From Aphelocoma coerulescens (Eukaryota; Chordata; Aves; Passeriformes; Corvidae): 64,000 nt of DNA. Shown here one piece after another: positions 1 through 29,507 of this stretch; position 1 is the stretch's first letter; each line of letters opens with the position of its first letter. The translations under genes and the position numbers were made by a program. The notes under the pieces are model-generated. The model had not been told where the DNA came from. It did no database searches and saw only the letters and a program-made list of their open reading frames with translations. The stretch is from the NCBI RefSeq assembly GCF_041296385.1, contig NW_027184085.1, positions 10,597,301 through 10,661,300 of the forward strand, written 5' to 3'.

Positions 1-39
1 AACTTGCTACACAGGATCACCCGTTTAAATGTCTTAAGT

Positions 40-650
40 TTGTGAAACCTGTGAGGAAGAAATGCAACAGGGTTTTGGAAGCCACACTGGTTCTGCTGTG
101 TTTTGCCAAGAAAGGATGGGCCAGGTGTTCTTGAGGTCCCTGTATCGGGGGAAATATTGAGGAAGATTGTGGGAAAGGGAATATTGTGGAAGATTGGCTA
201 CGTGAAAAAGGGCACATAAAACCCCAGCGGTTTGATTGCACGCATCTTGTGTAACAAATGAAGTTGCAAAAAGATACAGTTGTCCTGCTTAACAACTGGG
301 CTTCCATTGAGTTCTTATTGCTAAGCTAAGTGTTTTATTGCAGAGTTAGCAAGGTTAGTCTTTGGCAGTAAAACAATAAAATACTGTTGGTTAGAAAAGA
401 CAAAGAAGAAAGAGAATTGCTGACCACAGAAGAGGAGTTAGGAGGGGTTAAGAAGTCAGCTAAAACTACATGAACCACTTAGAATGTGCCTTTACAAATA
501 TTCATAAGCCTATTATCGATAGTATATAAGAAACTTTAGTATGATTAATAAACGGAATCCTGCTGATCCCTCATATTGAGTGTCCGGGCTTTCCCTCCGT
601 TGTGACAGTCCCTTCCAACCCGGTATTCTATCCTGTGACTTTACGTTTGG
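40..650 (+). mobile_element. CR1 LINE 3' end, split by the LTR at 141-607
   Basis: Sequence just before the LTR (about 110-140) and just after it (608-645) joins into the familiar CR1 3' end, ending in ATTCTAT-type octamer sequence. The left limit is uncertain because the older part has diverged. Confidence 0.5.
141..607 (+). mobile_element. Solo LTR of an endogenous retrovirus, nested in a CR1
   Basis: The element begins TGT and ends ACA, as retroviral LTRs do, and is flanked by a perfect 5-bp direct repeat GTCCC (136-140 and 608-612). It has a TATA-like box (TATATAA, 523-529) and an AATAAA signal at 547-552, so transcription would run on the plus strand. Removing it rejoins a typical CR1 3' end: TTCTTGAG before the repeat and TTCCAACCCGGTATTCTAT after it. 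No gag, pol or env is present on either side, so this is a solo LTR left by recombination. A 5-bp duplication suits an ERVL- or gamma-like class, but I cannot name the family. Confidence 0.75.
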
Positions 651-1145
651 GTTGGTTTTGTTTTGGGCTTTTACACTTCAAAGTTATAGCTAGGACTTTC
701 AAGTACTAGCCATGCTTGAAATGAGAGACAAAGCTAACAATTTAAGATTCTTATTGCTCAGTAGTTATATCACTCTGAAAAAGTTCTGCTACTCCCCCTT
801 TTTGTTGTAATAGAGCAATGCAGAGATTTCCTGTAATCCTGCACTTGAAGTCAGCATGTCTGTCAAGTTCTAGCTAGAGATTACTGTGACTCCTGCCTAT
901 GTTATCACCTTATAAGTTCCTTTGGTTGTCTCTTTATAGGACTTAGCTCAGTGTTACCTTATCTGCATTTGGTGCCTTTTAAATGGCAGAAGTATCTTAT
1001 TTTTCACCAAACTTTCTGCTCTGCAATGCTGAACACTGGCTCCTAGAACACACTTGTAGCTCTGACACAGGGATGTGGGACCAGAAACTCTAACATATCC
1101 ATTTTTTTCTAGAGTAAGTTACTAACTTGCAAGCACAGGAATTAA
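651..1145. other. Intergenic sequence, nothing recognised
   Basis: This is AT-rich single-copy-looking sequence between two CR1 fragments. I see no gene, convincing promoter or structured repeat in it. Confidence 0.5.
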
Positions 1146-1146
1146 G

Positions 1147-1388
1147 CTGTGCCAGGGTAGGTTTATGTTGGACATTAGGAGGAATTTCTTCACAGAAAGG
1201 GTGAATAGACACAAATGGTCTGCCCAGGAGGTGGTGGAGTCACTGTCCCTGGAGGTGTTAAAAGAACGACTGGATGTCTTAGTGCCATGGCACTTAGTGC
1301 CATGCTCTGTTGTCCCGGTGGTATTTGATCATAGGTTGGATTTGATAACTTCAGAGATCTTTTCTGACTTAAATGATTCTCCGAATAC
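1147..1388 (+). mobile_element. CR1 LINE 3' fragment
   Basis: The plus strand shows the CR1 signature of the reverse-transcriptase tail and 3' UTR: GGACATTAGGAGGAATTTC, CACAGAAAGGGTGAATAGA, GTGGTGGAGTCACTGTCCCT, then the terminal GATCTTTTCTGACTTAAATG block. It ends within about 40 bp of the MRPL17 poly(A) signal, so the two transcription units converge here. Confidence 0.85.
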
Positions 1389-1424
1389 AATTCAAACACA
1401 AGCAAACTGACCTTCTGGACAAAG

Positions 1425-1430
1425 TTTATT
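1425..1430 (-). terminator. MRPL17: MRPL17 polyadenylation signal (AATAAA)
   Basis: The minus strand reads AATAAA about 225 bases past the MRPL17 stop codon. It is the first canonical signal downstream. Cleavage would fall near 1400-1412 and give a 3' UTR of about 250 nt. Confidence 0.65.
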
Positions 1431-1653
1431 TACACAGAGAATATAAACCATCAGGGCTCCTAGCTCGATTTCCTTCTCCTGCTGAGTCTCTATTCAAACC
1501 ACTGGAAGCAGCCAGTAAATTCAGCCCTCGCCGCGGCAACTTCCATCACCCTCCAGCCCACCTGCCACACCTTCCCTTCCCGTGTCCCAGGACAGCACCC
1601 GGCCCTGGTGCGCGGGCAGCTCCCCTGGAGCCCGCTGGGGGCACAGGGGGACC

Positions 1654-1917
1654 CTAGACAGGGGTTCCCCGGGCGGCGGCCGCCCGCTGCGCGTCCTGCC
1701 GGTATCCCTTGAGCAGCTGGTTCAGCAGCGTCTTGTCGGAGTCGCGGCGCGGGCGGACGAGCGGCGGCAGCGGGTTGCCCTTCAGCTCGATCACCGCCAT
1801 CTTAGCGCGGTCCAGCCCGTCCCGGTTGGGGATCTGAAGCAGCCGCGTGTAGCTGCCGGGGTGCGGCTGGAAGCGGGGCGCCAGCACCTTGAACAGCTTG
1901 TGGATGAGGTCCTTCTC
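1654..1917 (-). CDS. MRPL17: MRPL17 exon 3 with stop
   Basis: This exon has 87 codons plus TAG (1654-1656). It begins [16 protein letters not shown] after the acceptor CCCGCAG and contains [20 protein letters not shown] and the C-terminal [15 protein letters not shown] segment. The last residues are Ala/Arg-rich and shorter than my recollection of the mammalian tail. Confidence 0.93.
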   Translation of the reverse strand, partial: EKDLIHKLFKVLAPRFQPHPGSYTRLLQIPNRDGLDRAKMAVIELKGNPLPPLVRPRRDSDKTLLNQLLKGYRQDAQRAAAARGTPV

Positions 1918-2329
1918 CTGCGGGGCGGCACGCTCAGCCCCGGCACCGCGCCGGGCCGGGACCCGGGGGTGTGGGGCTGGGCGGTACTTACGGTCAGCCA
2001 GAAATCCGCCATGCGCATGGCGCGCTCGTCCTTGTCCCCCCGCTTGGCGTAGTCGATGAGCTGCCGGGAGGAAGGAGGCGGTGGGTGAGAGCGCCTCGGC
2101 CGCCCGCCGCCCCCCGGCCCGGCCCGGCCCGGCCCGGCGCGGTGCCGCCGCTCACCCGCTCGGCGTAGCCGCGCATCTCGTCGGCCCGCGCCCAGGGCGT
2201 CTCGATGCGCTCATGCCGCACCAGCGCCGTCACCAGGTTCCGCAGCAGGTCCAGGCGCGACCGCGGGCTGAGCCCGAGCCGCCGGTACACGCGGCCATGC
2301 GAGATGGCGGCCGCCAGCGACAGCCGCAT
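1654..2329 (-). CDS. MRPL17: Mitochondrial ribosomal protein L17 (bL17m), three exons
   Basis: This gene encodes a protein of the large subunit of the mitochondrial ribosome, homologous to bacterial L17. The spliced frame is 168 residues plus a stop (exons of 174, 69 and 264 nt); human MRPL17 is about 175. Hallmarks are the start [20 protein letters not shown], the L17 motif [20 protein letters not shown], then DEMRGYAER at the exon 1/2 border, MRMADFWLT, and [20 protein letters not shown] with a basic C-terminal tail. The start at 2327-2329 is the first ATG of the conserved N-terminus. All junctions are GT-AG and phase 0. The introns and CpG-rich promoter argue against a processed copy. The N-terminus is presumably the mitochondrial targeting region (inference). 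Confidence 0.95.
1992..2060 (-). CDS. MRPL17: MRPL17 exon 2
   Basis: This exon has 23 codons (69 nt) between a CCCGGCAG acceptor and the donor GTAAGT. It reads [20 protein letters not shown] then WLT, matching the central L17 helix. Both ends are phase 0. Confidence 0.93.
2114..2138. repeat. (CCGGC)n pentanucleotide run in MRPL17 intron 1
   Basis: About five tandem copies of CCGGC fill a quarter of the 95-bp intron 1, within the CpG island. Confidence 0.8.
2156..2329 (-). CDS. MRPL17: MRPL17 exon 1 (coding part)
   Basis: This exon holds 58 codons from ATG at 2329 to AGCGG|gtgagc. It carries the N-terminal L17 core, including the conserved [20 protein letters not shown] stretch. The donor is a strong GTGAGC and the junction phase is 0. 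Confidence 0.95.
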
Positions 2330-2400
2330 CCCGCCGATCCACCGCCGCCCGCCCCGGCCGCCGCCGCCGCCTCCCGGCAGCGCCCGAGCGCCGCACAGCG

Positions 2401-2416
2401 CGCCGGGAACTGTAGT
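2401..2416 (-). promoter_or_regulatory. ZNF143/THAP11-type promoter motif
   Basis: The minus strand reads ACTACAGTTCCCGGCG, close to the core ACTACAATTCCCAG motif bound by ZNF143. It lies 72-87 bp upstream of the MRPL17 ATG and points toward the gene, the usual position near a start site. Binding is inferred from the motif alone. Confidence 0.55.
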
Positions 2417-2423
2417 CACAGCC

Positions 2424-2998
2424 ACTCAATCCCGCAATCCCGGAACGGGTCGGGTTGGAAAGGGACACGGCGGGACTCCTGGTCCAGCCTCCCTCCTCGA
2501 ACAGGGTCGTCCTGGAGGACGCGGGATAGGAGTGCGTTCATGCGGTTCTTGAGTGTCTCCGATGAGGGAGACTCCGCAGCCTCTCCGGGAAATCTGTTCC
2601 AGTGCTCGGTCACCCGAACGGTAAAGAAGCTCTTCCTCGTGTGCAGGTGGAACTTCCTGTGCATCGGCTTCCGCCTGTTGCCTCGTGTCCTATTGCGCGA
2701 AACCACCGAGCAGAGCCTGTTCCATCCTCTTGACATCTCCCTGCAGATACTGACAGGCTTTGATGAGATCCTCGTCTCTTCTTGAGGCTGAACATGCCCA
2801 GCTCGCTCAGCCTTTTTTCGTAAAGGATGCTCCAGTCCCTTAATTATTTTTGTGACCCTCCTCTGGACCCGCTCTAGGAGCTACACGTCTCTCTTGCGCT
2901 GAGGAGCCCAGAACTGGACACAGCGCTCCGTGCTGAGGAGAGGGACACGATCACCTCGCGCACCCTGCTGGCATTGCTCTTCCTCATGCAGTCCAGGC
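2424..2998 (-). mobile_element. CR1 LINE fragment abutting the MRPL17 promoter
   Basis: The plus strand shows an inverted CR1: the 3' terminus CCCGGAACGGGTCGGGTTGG, then CAGCCTCTCCGGGAAATCTG, TTCCAGTGCTCGGTCACC, GAGGCTGAACATGCCCAGCT and GAGGAGCCCAGAACTGGACA. It is unusually CpG-rich for a CR1. Its 3' end lies within about 10 bp of the ZNF143-type motif. The minus-strand open frame at 2416-2736 is CR1-derived, not a gene. Confidence 0.85.
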
Positions 2999-3011
2999 CG
3001 CAGCCGTCTGA

Positions 3012-3076
3012 CCGGGACAGGGAGCCGGGACAGGGAGCCGGGACAGGGAGCCGGGACAGGGAGCCGGGACAGAGCC
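3012..3076. repeat. 13-bp minisatellite, about 5 copies
   Basis: The unit CCGGGACAGGGAG repeats four times exactly from 3012 to 3063 and then decays. It starts at the inner edge of the CR1 copy. Confidence 0.9.
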
Positions 3077-3129
3077 GGCGGAGCTGGGAGCTGGCTGCGG
3101 GCGCAAAGGAGCCGCGCCGCGGCGATCCA

Positions 3130-6100
3130 TTGTCCCGCCGGTCCTCTGTTAGTTCTTTTAAAAACTATCGGAGATGAGCTAATTAAACAGGCAGATTTTA
3201 AAATGCCTAACTTTAATACACTGCTGTGTAACTGGTTAAAATTAAAAGGACGCCATCATCATGTCATAGGAATACCATCTGGCTTTCCCCAAATACAGAC
3301 ATCAAGTAACTGAGATTCTGCTTTTCAGGAATTCTTGACAGTTCTGTTATCATCATACAGTCACGGAGCAATACTACTAGCAGGATTCCCAGTAAAACTG
3401 GGAACTCCTTTGTCTGCCTTTTCATTCTTAGATCTGCTAACAATAGATTTTTGTCTTTAACAAGAAAGAAAAAATTTTGCCTCCACTATTTACTTTGTTC
3501 ACACGTTTACCCGCATGTCGGCGATCCTGGATCCTGGTGGTGGAGTCGGATCCTGCCAGGGAAGACAGCCAGCCCGGCAGGGTGCCAGCCCTGCGGCTGC
3601 CCTTGAGGCATTGGGCAGGCAGGGTGGGCTCTGCAGGGAGGAGGGGGCAAGCTGGGCTCCTCGCTGCCCCTCAGCTGTCGGACACAGCCTGCAGGATGTT
3701 CCTGGGCTGCGGGAAGACGCTCGACTGGGTGCGTGCGAGGGGCAGGCAAGGCCTGATGGAGCCTGTGTGTTATTCCCTCTTTTCCCCATCACTGGTGGCG
3801 GGATGCCAGACAGCTCCGGACCCCCGTATCGCATCCCCAGGATGTGCAGAAGCTGCACACACTGGCAGCGTGGGGTGGGGCTGCCGCATCCAACCTCATG
3901 TAGTCCTGATGTGGCACAGGAGCCACCATCCGTCCGCAGAGGTGGTCGTCTGCTTTATTCCCGCAAAGACTGAAACCCACCCTAGCTTGCAAGAGCCCCA
4001 GAGTCAAAGAACTAAGACAGTATTGTTCAGCTCCAAGAAAAATGCTAGAAGGCAGCATAAGGAGGTTTCCTGCCATCTGTTTCTTCAAGCCAACATCAGT
4101 GTGTTTCAGAGAAAGGGTGATGTGTGACAAAAAAGCAGCTACCAACAGTGTAAGAAAAAATATCTTTGTTATTATGAATACATCATAAAATCACAGTCAT
4201 CTTATACACATTTTAGTATTTCATATATAAATAAAGTGAACAGTATAGTTATTGGAATGTGTAAAAGGAACAAACATATGGGGTTTTTTTTAATGTGAAA
4301 TTAACAGAGAATTGGACCCCATCCCCATCTTTTGTTGTTGCTCTGGGACTTGGTACATTAACCCTGAAATACTTCTAGGCAGAAGGCTATTCAAGCTGTG
4401 ATGCCAACAGCAACTCCAGCATTACCCTAATTCCATTTACCATCAATTTTCCTCTCATTTTCCTAATTTAGCCTGACTATATAGGAATTCTTGTGTGTCA
4501 GAACTACGGCTGTGTAAGAAAGACTAAACCTTTATGTACCTGGCACAGTGTTGAAAGAAAAAATTTTTCAAGATTCATGATTTTGTTAAACCCATGAACA
4601 ATCAGAATTTTCTCATCACTACACAGTCTTGCAAATGTTTCCATTAAATATATTTCTAATATTAATAAAATAACAAATTCTTCATTATCCTTCTGCTTAT
4701 AACTTGATGTCTTAACATCAAAATAATATTTCTTTCTAATAAAATTATACATATCATTTATATGAAACAAAGTTGTCATGTGCATGAGCCTAGTAATGAG
4801 ACTAGCCACGAGTGTAGAAGTTTCTACTTTCTTGTTTTGGATTCTTGGGAGAGTTTGTTATTTTTGGAGCCACAGAGTAATAAATAATTTGCAAGGTTAT
4901 GTCTTCTCTGGCTACCAGTAACAAAACTTAAGATTGGAAATGATTCCTCTGCTCTGGCTGTATGAAATGTTGGGTATGCTGAAGAAAATGACACTTTTCT
5001 GAGCCTTTATGTGTTTACAGCAAAATCTGAATGAAATGTTGCTGATACAATGTGTTATGAGTTATCATACAGTTAATCAGAAATGAGAAAGTTCTATGCA
5101 AAGATCTCAGCTGGATGCAGACCGAAGGCTGACCCTTCCCAGCCAGCTGGGCTCAGAGGGACTCTTGCTGTTGCTTGAATTCCTATGTCGTGTCGGGTGG
5201 ACTTGTCTTTTCCATAGTGTCCTCTCCTTGCTGTTGACACTCAAACAGTTTTGAGGCAGAAAATCTGGACAGAGGAGGGTAAGGACAAGGGCAAACCCAA
5301 GGAACATGTTCTGTGACCTTTTTTGTATGAAGCAAGCAATGTGAAAGCCAATGATGCCAGCTCCAGAAAGGGAAGTCATTGAGGTTTCCACTCAGAAAGG
5401 CATGTAAACATGTGCTATGTTTATATTCAAGAACCTCTAGGACAACTTTCTGTACTTACAGTGAAATATGTATTTTACCTGCTTTGCTGGTCCAGTCTCA
5501 GAATAGCCCTTCCCTGGATACTTGCACACAGCAGGGCAGTTGTCACCTCTTCCTGAATTTGATGGTCAAACTGTGGGAACTTCTCATTTGGTATGTGTCT
5601 CTATTTGGAAAAGCAAAACTTAAAACTAAAATAAGTGCCTTTTTTAGAATACATCACCTTATGGGCAGAGGGCAATAGAATTTAGTTGAAATATAGGAAG
5701 TGACTCATCTAAGTTAGATCATTCAGTATCTCATGGTCAAAAACCTGCAGCTACTAATTCTCTAGTGGGATCCAGCCTGATCCAACAGGGTGCAGTGGTA
5801 AACATATGCAAGAGTTCCGTAATTTGCTAGATTTAAAAGTACAACCTTTGACATTCAACAAATTTAATTAAAATTGCATATTCATAAATGATGTAATTTA
5901 TACTCCGTTGCCTGCTTGAAATTAAGAAAATAAGACATAAATGCCTCAGTTCATACTGTCTTTCAGGTTTTATCGAGCCTGCTGCATATAAGACTGTCCC
6001 TCTGTTGGCCACAGGTTCCTTCCTCAGGTCTCCCTTATTACGTGATTCACAAGGTTACTTGGATCTGCAGCTGCTGGCAGAGCTCCTCCCAGACAGAGGA

Positions 6101-7415
6101 GAAGCCCAAGGACCACAGGGTGAGATCACTGTAATTTTTTTTCAGCTATCCCCACAACTTAGGCATTGCTTTGTAAATACTGATACAGATATAACATGAA
6201 AAGAAATACAGAACACTCGTGTAATACCCTTGCTTGTGGCTTAGTGGCAGTGAGAAATTGGGAAACGGTTACAGGAATGAGCACATCCCCTTAAGAGAAC
6301 ACACAGAAGTTATAGAAAAGGCTAGACAGCCAGCTGTTTACACAGCCTGACCTGTACTGATGCTGTCAGGATTACACCAACTATCTTTTGGCCCAGAGAA
6401 CATGGAAGGGAATCCAAACCTTTATGTATTATCTGAAAAGGCCCTTCTTATATTTTCACCTGTATTTATTCTACTAGAACATGCAAGCCCTGGAAAACAT
6501 GGCAAAATAACAACTTTTTCTTTGCATTTGTAACATGGACACTACTGAACACTAAACATACTGTAGAAGTAGCAGCTACACAGACTCAACATTGAAATTT
6601 TGTGCTTAATATACTCCTTTATATTCTAAGCATGGCAAAGTCCTCAGCAGCTGTGGTAATCCAAAAGAAATGGCAACATACATCATCCATGAGGTATGGT
6701 ATAACTTGTGCATCCAATTTTCCAGTGTAAATAAAGGGCACTCCCTTTTATCCCCATTCATAATATAGGATCCCATGTGCAGTATCTCACCTTAGCCATC
6801 CTCGTACCAGTTGAAATATTTTGTCATGTGCACTCCTGCACCTACTCACACTCCTCATACACCCAGCCAAACATGCTGCCACTCTGTGTTCCAGTTTGGT
6901 GAACCCCATTTAGTTTGGTCTCATGCAGCAGAGGAACAAAACAGATGGAAGCTCTTTGCAAACATGAGGCCTTCTCTGTGGTGTTGATTTCGCTCAGACT
7001 TCAGAATTTCACCAAGGAAGACCTGCACCTGCAGGATGTCAGAATTGGACTCTTTCTGCAAGGCTGGGATATATTTTGTGCTTGCCAATAAGCCTGCTTG
7101 ATTCAGTTTGGATTTGGTTTCCTGCTTTAAACATCCCCTTTATCTTGTTCATCTTTGTGTAATGTATCCAACATTAATCTGTTGAGAAAGAAAACTGGCC
7201 TTCACACTGAGCAGTGGGACAATGGTAAAGAAAAAGTAGTGTTTGTTTAAGACAAACACATCTTTTGACTATCTTTGAATGATACTCTAGCAACACAAAG
7301 CCAAATAATTTCCAGATCAAGCAGCAGCACCCTTGTTTAACCCTTCAACTTTTTTTTTTTTCCTTTTTCTGCCATGATGAGGCATAATAAAGGACACGTC
7401 TCACTTACAGATGGC
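3130..7415. other. Intergenic region between MRPL17 and CCBE1
   Basis: This segment has no recognisable conserved gene. The part at 3490-4130 is GC-richer and carries a 651-nt open frame on the plus strand (3477-4127; 216 codons) whose translation matches nothing I know. It is rich in Ala, Arg, Gly and Ser, overlaps long open frames on both strands, and is probably chance. The rest, 4130-7415, is AT-rich. A TTTATT at 6465-6470 gives a minus-strand AATAAA that could end a longer CCBE1 transcript. Confidence 0.5.
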
Positions 7416-7421
7416 CTGCAC

Positions 7422-7720
7422 TGTGAAACAGGGATCCACTTCTCATACTCTCCGAGGCCTGGGGACAGTAGCTGGAGACTCGAGTTCGGTGGTATAATTT
7501 ATTCGCATTCGTAAAGTAACTATGGACCAAGGTGTTTGTTATTGACATCATTCAGGGATGATGTTCAGCTAACCCTCTGTCCCTGGCAAAATTTGGGTAC
7601 TGGGTCATTTGGACATAGAATGCAAAGAAGGCAGATGGAATGCTGTGGTCTGTGTTATTAGCTAGAGCATGCCTTAATCATATTATATGCTAAGAAGGTT
7701 TTTTTGATAGTCTAGGTACA
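7422..7720 (-). mobile_element. Probable solo LTR in the CCBE1 3' flank/3' UTR
   Basis: Read on the minus strand the element starts TGTACCTAGACTATC and ends CCCTGTTTCACA, with AATAAA (7498-7503 in plus coordinates) followed by about 76 nt of U5-like sequence containing CpGs. TGCAC occurs at 7417-7421 immediately on one side and at 7722-7726 on the other, offset by one base, suggesting a 5-bp target duplication with one extra nucleotide. It lies in the same orientation as CCBE1, 240 bp past the stop codon. No internal retroviral genes are present. Confidence 0.5.
7498..7503 (-). terminator. CCBE1: Candidate CCBE1 polyadenylation signal inside an LTR
   Basis: AATAAA on the minus strand is the first canonical signal after the CCBE1 stop, about 460 nt downstream. 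If used, it would give a short 3' UTR ending in retroviral sequence. A further AATAAA at 6465-6470 is an alternative. Confidence 0.35.
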
Positions 7721-7817
7721 ATGCACAGTGCAGGCTTGGCGGTATGGAATTTCTGCAAGGAGGCTACCATGAACCAGGAAAGCTACAGTACAGGCAGCAT
7801 GGTTCAGGAAAAGCAGA

Positions 7818-7818
<1 letters not shown>

Positions 7819-7888
<70 letters not shown>

Positions 7889-7893
7889 CATAT
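7819..7893. repeat. (TA)n microsatellite in the CCBE1 3' UTR
   Basis: Two TA runs of about 17 and 11 units are separated by a short GTATATGTGTG interruption. It starts about 70 bp past the CCBE1 stop codon, so it should be transcribed as part of the 3' UTR. Confidence 0.9.
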
Positions 7894-7961
7894 TACATTG
7901 TCAGTGCATTTTTTTTTATATAGAAGAATTCTAAAGAGGCTTTGTTTTTCAGTAGGCATAG

Positions 7962-29507
<21,546 letters not shown>

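Larger units (their letters stand above)
1920..2480. promoter_or_regulatory. MRPL17: CpG-island promoter of MRPL17
   Basis: The sequence is extremely GC- and CpG-rich across exon 1, intron 1 and the upstream 100 bp, and includes a CCG triplet run near 2358-2371. No TATA box is visible, as expected for a housekeeping mitochondrial-protein gene with dispersed starts. The transcription start is probably between 2335 and 2420 (inference). Confidence 0.7.

Noticed and set aside
1582..2052. 156-codon plus-strand open frame
   Set aside because: It is the GC-rich antisense shadow of MRPL17 exons 2-3.
2416..2736. 106-codon minus-strand open frame upstream of MRPL17
   Set aside because: It is CR1-derived sequence at 2424-2998.
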